From the NCBI GenBank assembly GCA_019348095.1, contig JAHWKC010000018.1:1-14914 (forward strand): a DNA stretch of 14,914 nucleotides, read 5' to 3'. This document shows, piece by piece, positions 1-6,419 of this stretch; the stretch's first letter is position 1; the number at the start of each line of letters is the position of its first letter. A program made the position numbers and the translations under genes. This stretch comes from Pseudomonadota bacterium. GTDB lineage: Bacteria > Pseudomonadota > Gammaproteobacteria > Xanthomonadales > Xanthomonadaceae. The notes under the pieces were generated by a model that did no database searches, was not told the DNA's origin, and worked only from the letters and a program-made list of their open reading frames with translations.

Positions 1-321
1 GGAAACCTGCCGCGCATCGCACCGTCGCGGCTGGGCGGCGAGCTGCGCTGGGAACACGGGCCGCTGCGCGCATCGCTGGGCGCGGTGCGTTACGCGCGCC
101 AGGACGACGTCGCCGCCTTCGAGACCGCGACGCCCGGCTACACCCTGGTCGATGCGCACCTCGCCTGGCATGTCGACACCAGCGGCGGCAACGCGTGGGA
201 GATGTTCCTCGACGGCAGCAACCTGCTCGACGAAGAGGCGCGCGTGCACACCTCGTTCCTCAAGGACCTGGCGCCGTTGCCGGGGCGTGGGGTGGCGTTC
301 GGGGTGCGGGCGTTCTTCTGA
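1..321 (+). CDS. TonB-dependent outer-membrane receptor, C-terminal end (ZnuD-like)
   Basis: The reading frame is open from base 1 and ends in TGA at 319-321, so this is the last 106 residues of a longer gene cut by the window edge. The peptide looks like the final beta-strands of a TonB-dependent receptor: alternating hydrophobic strands, the NLLDEEAR motif before the last hairpin, then SFLKDLAPLPGR and a terminal strand ending in Phe-Phe, the aromatic end recognised by the BAM machinery. NLLDEEAR...SFLKD.APLPGR is familiar to me from ZnuD-type zinc receptors. With zur converging on it 43 bp downstream, zinc uptake across the outer membrane is the favoured role. The plug domain, TonB box and promoter are outside the window, so substrate assignment is inference. 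Family assignment is firm. Confidence 0.85.
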   Translation, partial: GNLPRIAPSRLGGELRWEHGPLRASLGAVRYARQDDVAAFETATPGYTLVDAHLAWHVDTSGGNAWEMFLDGSNLLDEEARVHTSFLKDLAPLPGRGVAFGVRAFF

Positions 322-352
322 ACCACAATCGCCGCGGCAGGCACCCGAAACC

Positions 353-374
353 GTAGGAGCGGCTTCAGCCGCGA
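353..374 (+). repeat. GTAG-headed REP-like palindrome, solitary copy
   Basis: GTAG head, GAG, then the hairpin GCGGCTTCAGCCGC and a GA tail. It lies between the convergent receptor and zur genes and runs into the 3' end of zur. The zur TGA stop (365-367, minus strand) falls in the hairpin loop. It is the only copy here without an inverted partner. The class matches the GTAG (SMAG-type) repeats described in Stenotrophomonas. Confidence 0.85.
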
Positions 375-877
375 TCCGTTGCCTCCGGCGCGCTTGCTTG
401 CTTCGCACAAGCAGCACACAACCCATGCACTTCCAATGTCTGCGCCTGCGGCACGAAGCCCAGCGCGCGCGCGCGCTGGTCGAGTGCGCCGACGATCTGC
501 TCGTCCTCCAGCTCGGTCGCGCAGTGGCAGCGGTCGCAGATCAGGAACGGCACCGCGTGCTGCTCACCGCCGGGGTGGTGGCAACCGACGAACGCGTTGA
601 TCGAGGCGAGCTTGTGGATGAAGCCGTGCTCGAGCAGGAAGTCGAGCGCGCGGTACACGGTCGGCGGCGCGGCGGCGTCGTGGGTGGCCTTCATCTGGTC
701 GAGCAGTTCGTAGGCCTTTAGCGGCCGGTCGGCATCGCCGATCAGCCGCAGCGCGTGAGCGCGGATCGGGGTCAGCCGCAGGCCGCGCTGCTCGCAGGCC
801 CGCTCCACTTCCTGCACGTAGGCGGCGCCGTCGTGGACGTGGTGGTGCGGGTCGGTGCAGGCGTGCTCTTCACTCAT
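365..877 (-). CDS. zur: Zur, zinc-responsive Fur-family repressor
   Basis: A 170-residue Fur-superfamily regulator; Zur represses zinc-uptake genes when zinc is bound. The winged-helix domain covers about residues 20-90, with RGLRLTPIRAHALRLI and PTVYRALDFLLEHGF as helices typical of Fur/Zur. The C-terminal dimerisation domain carries two CxxC pairs of the structural zinc site (C114/C117 and C154/C157) and a sensory-type cluster around C99, H100, H101 and H107. CHHPGGEQHAVPFLIC favours Zur over Fur. The first 15 residues are rich in His and Cys and could be an extra metal-binding tail. The ATG at 875-877 is preceded by GGAGG (887-891, 9-nt spacing). It follows gltX by 21 bp and is probably co-transcribed with it. 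Its last codons and stop come from the REP-like repeat. The zinc assignment is strong but not proven. Confidence 0.88.
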   Translation of the reverse strand: MSEEHACTDPHHHVHDGAAYVQEVERACEQRGLRLTPIRAHALRLIGDADRPLKAYELLDQMKATHDAAAPPTVYRALDFLLEHGFIHKLASINAFVGCHHPGGEQHAVPFLICDRCHCATELEDEQIVGALDQRARALGFVPQAQTLEVHGLCAACAKQASAPEATDRG

Positions 878-898
878 TGCAGGTGGCCTCCAAGGGGC

Positions 899-2305
899 TC
901 ATCCGGCGGCGGGTATCTTGCCCAGGGCGGTGTCGATGCGTTGCAGGGCCTGCGCCTGGCCGGCCAGGTAAACGGTGTGCGAGATATCGGGACTGACCTG
1001 GGTGCCGGTGATCGCCACGCGCAGCGGCTGGGCGACCTTGCCCATGCCCAGTCCCAGCGCCTCGGCGGTCTCGTGCAGCGCCCCCGCCACCGCCTCTGCG
1101 CTCCAGGCGGGCAGGCGTGCGAGGCGTTCGCGCGCACCGGCCAGCGGCGCCTGGGCGCCCGCGGTGAGGTGCTTGGCGACGGCGGCATCGTCGTACTGCT
1201 CGATCGGGCGGTACCAGACCGCGGCGCGTTCGGCCATGTCCTTCAGCGTCTGCACGCGATCGCGCAGGGCGATCACCACATCGACCGGCGCCGGGCCGCT
1301 GGCCAGGTCGAAGCCGTTGTTTTCCAGATGCCACACCAGGTGCGTCGCGACCTCGGCCGGGTCGTCGGCCTTCAGGTATTGCTGGTTGAGCCAGCCGAGC
1401 TTGGCGGTGTCGAAGCGCGCGGCCGACTGGTTGACGTCCTCGATCCTGAAAAGCCGCACCATGTCCTCGACCGAAAAGATCTCCTGGTCACCATGCGACC
1501 AGCCCAGCCGCACCAGGTAGTTCAGCAGTGCGTGCGGCAGGTAGCCGTCGTCGCGGTACTGCATCACCCCGACCGCGCCGTGGCGCTTGGACAGCTTGGT
1601 GCCGTCGGCGCCGAGGATCATCGGCAGGTGGGCGAACGCCGGCACCGGGGCGCCGAGCGCGTGGTACAGGTTCACCTGGCGCGGGGTGTTGTTGACGTGG
1701 TCGTCGCCGCGGATCACATCGGTGATCCGCATGTCCAGGTCGTCGATCACCACCGCGAAGTTGTAGGTCGGAAAACCGTCCGAGCGGATCAGCACCAGAT
1801 CGTCGAGTTCGGTGTTGCTCCAGACGATGCGGCCCTTGACCTTGTCCTCGAAGGCGACCTCGCCCGCCAGCGGGTTCTTGAAGCGGATGACCTTGTTGGG
1901 GTCTTCGCGGTCGGGCAGGCCCAGGTCCCGCGCGCGGCCGTCGTAGCGCGGCTTGTTGCCGGCGGCCTGTGCCGCCTCGCGCATCGCGTCGATCTCCTCG
2001 CGCGATTCATAGGCGTAGTAGGCCTTGCCGGCCTGGACCAGCTCGCTGGCGACCTGGCGGTAGCGCTCGAAGCGGTGGGTCTGGTAGATCGGGCCTTCGT
2101 CGGCGTCCAGCCCGAGCCAATGCATGCCGTCGATGATCGCCTGCACCGCCGCGTCGGTACTGCGCTCGCGGTCGGTGTCCTCCACGCGCAGGATGAACTG
2201 GCCGCCGCGACGACGCGCCTCCAACCAGCAATACAGCGCAGTGCGCGCACCGCCGATGTGCAGGTAGCCAGTGGGACTGGGGGCGAAGCGGGTGCGGCAG
2301 GTCAT
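899..2305 (-). CDS. gltX: Glutamyl-tRNA synthetase (GltX)
   Basis: Cytoplasmic class I aminoacyl-tRNA synthetase that attaches glutamate to tRNA-Glu. The chosen ATG (2303-2305) gives 468 residues, the usual bacterial length, beginning [13 protein letters not shown]. The frame stays open further upstream, but that extension resembles no family member. The HIGH-type motif is HIGG at 16-19 and the KMSKS-type motif is KLSKR at 237-241. Between them lie the tRNA acceptor-binding insertion and the [12 protein letters not shown] stretch (199-210). The alpha-helical anticodon-binding part covers about 320-468. The protein has only two cysteines (C3, C26), so it lacks the Cys4 zinc site of the E. coli enzyme and belongs to the zinc-free type. 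No clear Shine-Dalgarno precedes the start. A perfect palindrome lies 20 bp upstream. It is read divergently from lpxH, with zur behind it. Confidence 0.97.
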   Translation of the reverse strand: MTCRTRFAPSPTGYLHIGGARTALYCWLEARRRGGQFILRVEDTDRERSTDAAVQAIIDGMHWLGLDADEGPIYQTHRFERYRQVASELVQAGKAYYAYESREEIDAMREAAQAAGNKPRYDGRARDLGLPDREDPNKVIRFKNPLAGEVAFEDKVKGRIVWSNTELDDLVLIRSDGFPTYNFAVVIDDLDMRITDVIRGDDHVNNTPRQVNLYHALGAPVPAFAHLPMILGADGTKLSKRHGAVGVMQYRDDGYLPHALLNYLVRLGWSHGDQEIFSVEDMVRLFRIEDVNQSAARFDTAKLGWLNQQYLKADDPAEVATHLVWHLENNGFDLASGPAPVDVVIALRDRVQTLKDMAERAAVWYRPIEQYDDAAVAKHLTAGAQAPLAGARERLARLPAWSAEAVAGALHETAEALGLGMGKVAQPLRVAITGTQVSPDISHTVYLAGQAQALQRIDTALGKIPAAG

Positions 2306-2325
2306 GTCGATGGCGGTGGCGTTGC

Positions 2326-2342
2326 GAATACGGACCGTATTC
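2326..2342. promoter_or_regulatory. Perfect 17-bp palindrome upstream of gltX, candidate operator
   Basis: GAATACGG-A-CCGTATTC has two exact 8-base arms around one central base. It lies 20 bp before the gltX ATG. A TAAAAT hexamer on the minus strand (2353-2358) could be a -10 element; if so, the palindrome would sit just after the transcription start, a common place for a repressor site. The shape suits a dimeric regulator of TetR or MarR type. It does not resemble the Zur box I know. The regulator is unknown. Confidence 0.5.
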
Positions 2343-2352
2343 CGGACGCGGG

Positions 2353-2358
2353 ATTTTA
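2353..2358 (-). promoter_or_regulatory. Possible -10 element of gltX-zur
   Basis: TAAAAT on the minus strand, inside an otherwise very GC-rich stretch and 47 bp before the gltX ATG. No recognisable -35 hexamer stands 16-18 bp upstream, so this is a weak call based on AT-richness and position. It would place the start of the transcript near 2346 and the palindrome in the first bases of the message. Confidence 0.35.
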
Positions 2359-2478
2359 CCGGAGCGCGCCGGGCCGCCGGGCTCCACAGCGGCGCCGTCG
2401 TGACGCAGACCCGGAAACGGCCGGGCCCCGGGGCAACGGCACGCATGAACGCACGCGTTCGGGCCCCGGCATCGCTCG

Positions 2479-2484
2479 TACAAT
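2479..2484 (+). promoter_or_regulatory. -10 element of lpxH, implying a leaderless transcript
   Basis: TACAAT matches five of six positions of the sigma-70 -10 consensus and ends six bases before the lpxH ATG at 2491. The expected transcription start is therefore at, or one base before, the A of the start codon. No Shine-Dalgarno lies between, which fits a leaderless message. The -35 region (about 2456-2463, containing GTTCG) is poor. Confidence 0.5.
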
Positions 2485-2490
2485 CACCGC

Positions 2491-3225
2491 ATGCCGACCC
2501 TGTTCATCTCCGATCTCCACCTCGACGCGGAACGTCCGCAGGTCACCGGGCGCTTCCTCCGCTTCCTTCGCGAAGAGGCGCGCGAGGCCGACGCGCTCTA
2601 CATTCTCGGCGACCTGTTCGAAGCCTGGGTCGGAGACGATGATCCCGCGGACACTGGCGAGGCGGTCGCGGACGGCCTGCGCGAGCTCGCCGGCGCGGGC
2701 GTGCCGGCGTTCTTCATGCGCGGCAACCGCGACTTCCTGATCGGTGCCGACTACGCGCGGCGCGCACGCCTCACCCTGCTGCCCGACCCGGCCGTGGTCG
2801 TGGTCGAGGGCCGGCCGGTGCTGCTGATGCACGGTGACACGCTCTGCACCGGCGATAGCGCCTACCAGGCCTTCCGCGCGCAGACGCGCAATCCACAGTG
2901 GCAGGCGCAGTTCCTCTCCCGGCCTCTGGCGGCGCGCCTCGCGTTCGCGCAGCAGGCACGCGAGGCCAGCAGGGCGCACCAGGCCGGGCTGCAGGAGCGC
3001 ATGGAGACGATCACCGACGTCGCCCCCGAAGCGGTGCAGGCGACGCTCGCACTGTTCGGCATCGACACGCTGGTCCATGGCCACACGCACCGCCCCGCCA
3101 TCCACGGCATCGACGTGGACGGCCGCGCGTGCCGGCGCATCGTGCTCGGCGACTGGTACGAGCAGGGCTCGGTGCTGCGTGTCGATGCGGGTGGCTACGA
3201 CCTGCAGACGCTGCCGTTCGCATAG
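2491..3225 (+). CDS. lpxH: UDP-2,3-diacylglucosamine diphosphatase (LpxH)
   Basis: Calcineurin-like metallophosphoesterase that hydrolyses UDP-2,3-diacylglucosamine to lipid X and UMP, the fourth step of lipid A synthesis, at the inner face of the inner membrane. The 244 residues match the usual length of about 240. All dimetal motifs are present: SDLH (D8, H10), GDLFEAW (D41), GNRD (78-81), MHGD (H114, D116) and HGHTHRP (196-202). The helical cap insertion covers about 122-170. ATG is the only sensible start because the SDLH motif lies seven residues in. No Shine-Dalgarno is present and a -10 sits immediately upstream. It is the only complete plus-strand gene in the Xanthomonad-like part, divergent from gltX and convergent with the DUF455 gene (17-bp gap). 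Confidence 0.97.
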   Translation: MPTLFISDLHLDAERPQVTGRFLRFLREEAREADALYILGDLFEAWVGDDDPADTGEAVADGLRELAGAGVPAFFMRGNRDFLIGADYARRARLTLLPDPAVVVVEGRPVLLMHGDTLCTGDSAYQAFRAQTRNPQWQAQFLSRPLAARLAFAQQAREASRAHQAGLQERMETITDVAPEAVQATLALFGIDTLVHGHTHRPAIHGIDVDGRACRRIVLGDWYEQGSVLRVDAGGYDLQTLPFA

Positions 3226-3242
3226 GACGGCACGCGGGCTCG

Positions 3243-4055
3243 TCAGGCGACGTCGAAGCGTCGCAGCGCCTCCAGCTCCTCGTCGTCGAAGCCGGCGGCA
3301 CTGCGAGCCTCGAAATTGAACGGCCCGTACAGCACCGCACGCGCGTACTCGGCGAGCAGCTCGCGGAACCGTGGACCGGGCTCGACGCCGGCGCGTTCGC
3401 AGTACCAGCGGAACCAGCGCGACCCGGCAGCCACGTGCGCGACCTCCTCGCGCAGGATGACCTCGAGGATGTCCGCGGTCGCGTCATCACCCAGCGAGCG
3501 CAGCTTCACGATCATGCCGGGCGTGACATCGAGCCCGCGCGCTTCCAGCACACGCGGCACCAGCGCCATGCGCGCCAGACCGTCGTGCGCGGTTTTCTCG
3601 GCCATCTCCCACAAGCCGTTGTGGGCGTCGAAATCGCCGTAGTCGAAGCCCAGCTCCCGCAGGCGCTCGCGCAGCAGCATGAAATGGCGCGCCTCGTCGT
3701 GGGCGACGCCGACCCAGTCGGCATGGAACGCCTGTGGCAACCCGCGAAAGCGGTAGACCGCGTCCCAGGCCAGGTCGATCGCGTTGAATTCGATATGCGC
3801 GATCGCATGCACGAACGCGGCGCGGCCTTCGTCGGTGCCAAGTCCGCGTTTGGGCAACTCGCGCGGGTGCACCAGCCTGGGCCGCTGAGGCCGGCCGGGC
3901 ATGCCGATCGGCTTCGGCGGCGGCGCATCGTCGGGGATCGACAGCTCGCCACGGGCGAACGCCTCGGCGGCGGCGAAGGTCGCGCTGACCTTGGCCTCCG
4001 GCGTGGCGGCATCGAGGCAGGTGCGGGCGGCGTCGAACAGCGATGGATGCATCAC
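3243..4055 (-). CDS. DUF455 family ferritin-like protein
   Basis: A 270-residue protein of the DUF455 family (ferritin-like fold, function not established). The N-terminal 60 residues are proline-rich around PPPKPIGMPGRPQRP. The helical core shows carboxylate/histidine motifs expected of a diiron four-helix bundle: AHIEFNAIDLA (H87, E89), AHDEARHF (E121, H124), EARGLD (E171) and REEVAHV (E203, E204, H207). The start is GTG (4053-4055) or the ATG directly after it. Neither has a Shine-Dalgarno, because a REP-like palindrome ends 9 bp upstream of the start and takes the place where an RBS would be. It converges with lpxH. A redox or hydroxylase activity is plausible from the fold, but the substrate is unknown. 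Confidence 0.85.
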   Translation of the reverse strand: MMHPSLFDAARTCLDAATPEAKVSATFAAAEAFARGELSIPDDAPPPKPIGMPGRPQRPRLVHPRELPKRGLGTDEGRAAFVHAIAHIEFNAIDLAWDAVYRFRGLPQAFHADWVGVAHDEARHFMLLRERLRELGFDYGDFDAHNGLWEMAEKTAHDGLARMALVPRVLEARGLDVTPGMIVKLRSLGDDATADILEVILREEVAHVAAGSRWFRWYCERAGVEPGPRFRELLAEYARAVLYGPFNFEARSAAGFDDEELEALRRFDVA

Positions 4056-4064
4056 AAGCTTTTT

Positions 4065-4086
4065 GTAGGAGCGGCTTCAGCCGCGA
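4065..4086 (+). repeat. REP-like palindrome, outer left arm of nested array
   Basis: GTAG head, hairpin GCGGCTTCAGCCGC and GA tail, identical in core to the copy at 353-374. It begins 10 bp upstream of the DUF455 start codon and faces the inverted copy at 4249-4270, with a second repeat pair nested between them. Confidence 0.9.
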
Positions 4087-4130
4087 TGGAAATGACCCGT
4101 TGCGCCTGAAAAGGCATGCTCTCGTCCACT

Positions 4131-4154
4131 GTAGGAGCGAGGTAAGTCGCGACC
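4131..4154 (+). repeat. Variant GTAG repeat, inner left arm
   Basis: A second repeat type: GTAGGAGCGA followed by GGTAAGTCGCGACC. It shares the GTAG head and the GAGC start with the main family but has a different hairpin (GCGAC-GTAA-GTCGC, with one mismatch in this copy). It pairs in inverse orientation with 4178-4201 across 23 bp. Confidence 0.85.
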
Positions 4155-4177
4155 CGCAGAACACGGGAAACCACGCA

Positions 4178-4201
4178 GGTCGCGACTTACGTCGCTCCTA
4201 C
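4178..4201 (-). repeat. Variant GTAG repeat, inner right arm
   Basis: Read on the minus strand, this is the same 24-base unit as 4131-4154 with one substitution (C for G at position 11), which makes its own small hairpin perfect. Together the pair could fold into a long cruciform of about 24-bp arms. Confidence 0.85.
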
Positions 4202-4248
4202 AATTGGTGCCGGGCGATCGGGAACAATCCAGGGCAACCGATTTTGGT

Positions 4249-4270
4249 TCGCGGCTGAAGCCGCTCCTAC
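4249..4270 (-). repeat. REP-like palindrome, outer right arm of nested array
   Basis: Exact inverse of the 4065-4086 unit, ending 9 bp from the purF stop codon. The ten bases before it (CCGATTTTGG) recur with small changes before the minus copies at 8933 and 11513, so the repeated unit extends beyond the palindrome. It could form a hairpin at the 3' end of the purF message, but no U-tract follows. Confidence 0.9.
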
Positions 4271-4279
4271 GGCGAATGC

Positions 4280-5749
4280 TTACGAGGCCCGGCGCGTGGT
4301 CTTGGCCTCGTCGGATCGCAGGCGCTTGATGCGCTCGAAATAGTCCGCCTCGGTGCCGGTCACGTAATGGCCGTTGAAGCACGAGGCATCGAAATGTTCG
4401 ATGCGGTCCTTGGGCCCGGAGACTGCGTGTTCCAGGTCCGCCAGGTCCTGGTAGATCAACCAGTCGCAGCCGAGCAGGGCCTGCACTTCCTCGTCGGTGC
4501 GGTCGTGCGCGATGAGCTCGTCGACCGAAGGCATGTCGATGCCATAGATGTTCGGGTGCCGCACCGGCGGGGCAGCCGAAGCCAGGTACACCTTGCGCGC
4601 ACCGGCATCGCGCGCCATCTGCACGATCTGGCGCGAGGTGGTGCCGCGCACGATCGAGTCATCGACCAGCAGCACCACGCGGTTGCGGAACTCCAGCGGG
4701 ATCGGGTTGAGCTTGCGGCGCACCGATTTGGCCCGTTCGCCCTGGCCCGGCATGATGAAGGTGCGGCCGATGTAGCGGTTCTTGATGAAGCCTTCGCGGT
4801 ATTTCACGCCGAGCACGTGCGCGATCTCCAGTGCCGAATCGCGCGAGGTGTCGGGGATCGGGATCACCACGTCGATGTCGTGGTCCGGACGCAGCCGCAG
4901 GATCTTCTCGCCCAGGGTGACGCCCATGCGCATGCGCGCCTTGTGCACCGAGATGTCGTCCATCATCGAGTCCGGCCGCGCGAAGTAGACGTACTCGAAT
5001 ATGCACGGCGTGTGCTCGCGCGGTTCGGCGCACTGGCGGCTGTGCAGCTGGCCGTCCTCGGTGATCAGAATGCCCTCGCCAGGGCCCACGTCGCGCACCC
5101 GCTCGAAACCGATCAGGTCCAGCGCCACCGATTCGGACGCCACCGCGTACTCGTCATGCCCACCGCTGTTGCGCTTGCCCAGCACCAGCGGACGGATGCC
5201 GTGCGGATCGCGTATCGCAACCAGGCCCAGGCCCAGCACGGTCGCCACCGCGGTGTAGCCGCCCACGCACCGGCGGTGTACGCCCTCGATCGCCTTGAAC
5301 ACCGCATCCGGGGTCAGCACGCGCTGGGTGTCGAGCTCGTGCGCAAACACGTTCAGCAGCACCTCGGAGTCGGACTCGGTGTTGATGTTACGGCGGTCCT
5401 GCTCGAATATTTCCAGGCGCAGCGCATCGGTGTTGATCAGGTTGCCGTTGTGCGCCAGCGCGATGCCGAACGGCGAATTGACGTAGAACGGCTGGGCTTC
5501 GTCCAGGCCTTCGCTGCCGGCGGTCGGATAGCGGCAGTGGCCGATGCCCATGTGGCCCTGCAGCACGCGCATGGCCTTCTCGCCGAACACCTCGCTGACC
5601 AGGCCGCTGCCCTTGTGCACGCGCAGCTTGCTGCCATCGGCGGTGGCGATGCCGGCCGCGTCCTGGCCGCGATGCTGCAGCACCGTAAGGCCGTCGTACA
5701 GTTGCGTCGCGACGTGGTTGCTGCCGACGATTCCGATAATGCCGCACAT
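4280..5749 (-). CDS. purF: Amidophosphoribosyltransferase (PurF)
   Basis: First committed enzyme of purine synthesis: glutamine plus PRPP gives phosphoribosylamine, in the cytoplasm. At 489 residues it is close to the E. coli enzyme (about 505). The N-terminal nucleophile amidotransferase domain begins MCGIIGIVG, with Cys2 as the catalytic residue after Met removal. [17 protein letters not shown] and HCRYPTAG follow. The phosphoribosyltransferase domain covers about 250-470, with the PRPP loop [15 protein letters not shown] at 358-372. The ATG at 5747-5749 is fixed by the Cys2 requirement and has AGGA 9 nt upstream (5759-5762). It is last in the folC-dedD-cvpA-purF cluster, 45 bp after cvpA, and its 3' end faces the nested repeat array. 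Confidence 0.98.
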   Translation of the reverse strand: MCGIIGIVGSNHVATQLYDGLTVLQHRGQDAAGIATADGSKLRVHKGSGLVSEVFGEKAMRVLQGHMGIGHCRYPTAGSEGLDEAQPFYVNSPFGIALAHNGNLINTDALRLEIFEQDRRNINTESDSEVLLNVFAHELDTQRVLTPDAVFKAIEGVHRRCVGGYTAVATVLGLGLVAIRDPHGIRPLVLGKRNSGGHDEYAVASESVALDLIGFERVRDVGPGEGILITEDGQLHSRQCAEPREHTPCIFEYVYFARPDSMMDDISVHKARMRMGVTLGEKILRLRPDHDIDVVIPIPDTSRDSALEIAHVLGVKYREGFIKNRYIGRTFIMPGQGERAKSVRRKLNPIPLEFRNRVVLLVDDSIVRGTTSRQIVQMARDAGARKVYLASAAPPVRHPNIYGIDMPSVDELIAHDRTDEEVQALLGCDWLIYQDLADLEHAVSGPKDRIEHFDASCFNGHYVTGTEADYFERIKRLRSDEAKTTRRAS

Positions 5750-5794
5750 GGGATTAAGTCCTGACCGAGGTCGATTGAGTGTGTCGTAGCGGTG

Positions 5795-6349
5795 TCAGGC
5801 GCCTGCCGGCACCGGTAGCACCGAGTCGTTGCTGCCGTCGGGCGACGCACCTGCGCCGCCGCTGAAATCCACCTGCGCCGCGACCCCGTCGGGCAGCCAC
5901 GCGCGCAGCCATTGCGCCCCCGGCACGAACACCGGCACCACCCGCGAGTCGCGCCATTGCGATTCGCGCGGCATCGAGGTCAGCCCGAGCAGCAGCACCA
6001 GCGCGCAGGCGACGAACACGCCGCGCGCCACGCCAAGGCCCAGGCCCAGCAGCCGGTCCGGGCCGGACAGTCCGACCGAATGCACCAGCTTGCGCACCAG
6101 CCACCCGACCGCCCCGACCACCAGCAGCACGCCGATGAAGCTCAGCGCATAACCGGCTAGCAACTGCCCCGCACCCGGTTCGCCACCGCCGGCGAGCAGC
6201 ACCGCCACCCGTGAGCCGAAGCGGAATGCCGCCCAGGCCGCCAGCACCCAGGCGGCCAGCGAGGCCAGCACGCCGACGAAGCCGCGCATCAGGCCCAGCA
6301 AGGCCGACACCGCGACGATCGCCAGCAGCACCCAGTCCAGCGCCATCAT
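5795..6349 (-). CDS. cvpA: CvpA family inner-membrane protein
   Basis: CvpA is an inner-membrane protein first linked to colicin V production and usually found next to purF; its exact job is unclear. With the chosen ATG the protein has 184 residues and four likely membrane segments (about 5-22, 26-45, 62-85 and 101-124), with the family signature MRGFVGVLASLAAWVLA near the start and SGPDRLLGLGLGVARG before the last segment. The C-terminal 55 residues are hydrophilic and Gly/Ser-rich. The frame is open upstream to a GTG at 6404-6406 and an ATG at 6398-6400; those starts would add an Arg/Gly-rich tail not expected of the family, so 6349 (or the next codon, 6346) is preferred. No good Shine-Dalgarno is visible for any of them. 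It lies between dedD and purF. Confidence 0.88.
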   Translation of the reverse strand: MMALDWVLLAIVAVSALLGLMRGFVGVLASLAAWVLAAWAAFRFGSRVAVLLAGGGEPGAGQLLAGYALSFIGVLLVVGAVGWLVRKLVHSVGLSGPDRLLGLGLGVARGVFVACALVLLLGLTSMPRESQWRDSRVVPVFVPGAQWLRAWLPDGVAAQVDFSGGAGASPDGSNDSVLPVPAGA

Positions 6350-6419
6350 CCGCGCACTGCCGGCGCCGCCGCCACGCCATCGTCCGCGCGAGGCCAGCAT
6401 GAGCACACCCGGCGCACCG

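Noticed and set aside
2326..2342. Zur box before gltX-zur
   Set aside because: The palindrome does not have the AT-rich GTTATA/TATAAC form of known Zur sites, so I list it only as an unassigned operator candidate.
2306..2446. N-terminal extension of GltX from the upstream start at 2446
   Set aside because: The extra 47 residues are unlike any synthetase, would place the palindrome inside coding sequence, and push the HIGG motif far from its usual position.
755..2740. 661-residue plus-strand open frame
   Set aside because: It lies antisense to gltX and zur, both with clear motifs. The protein is low-complexity Val/Arg/Gln/Ala-rich sequence typical of GC-rich shadow frames.
4178..4270. Repeat hairpins as rho-independent terminators of purF
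   Set aside because: The stems are good, but no U-tract follows on the minus strand. They may stabilise the 3' end without terminating.
4065..4270. CRISPR array
   Set aside because: The units are inverted pairs of two types with unequal spacing, not direct repeats with uniform spacers, and there are no cas genes.
4367..5764. 465-residue plus-strand open frame
   Set aside because: Exact antisense of purF, with no recognisable domain; a high-GC codon-position effect.
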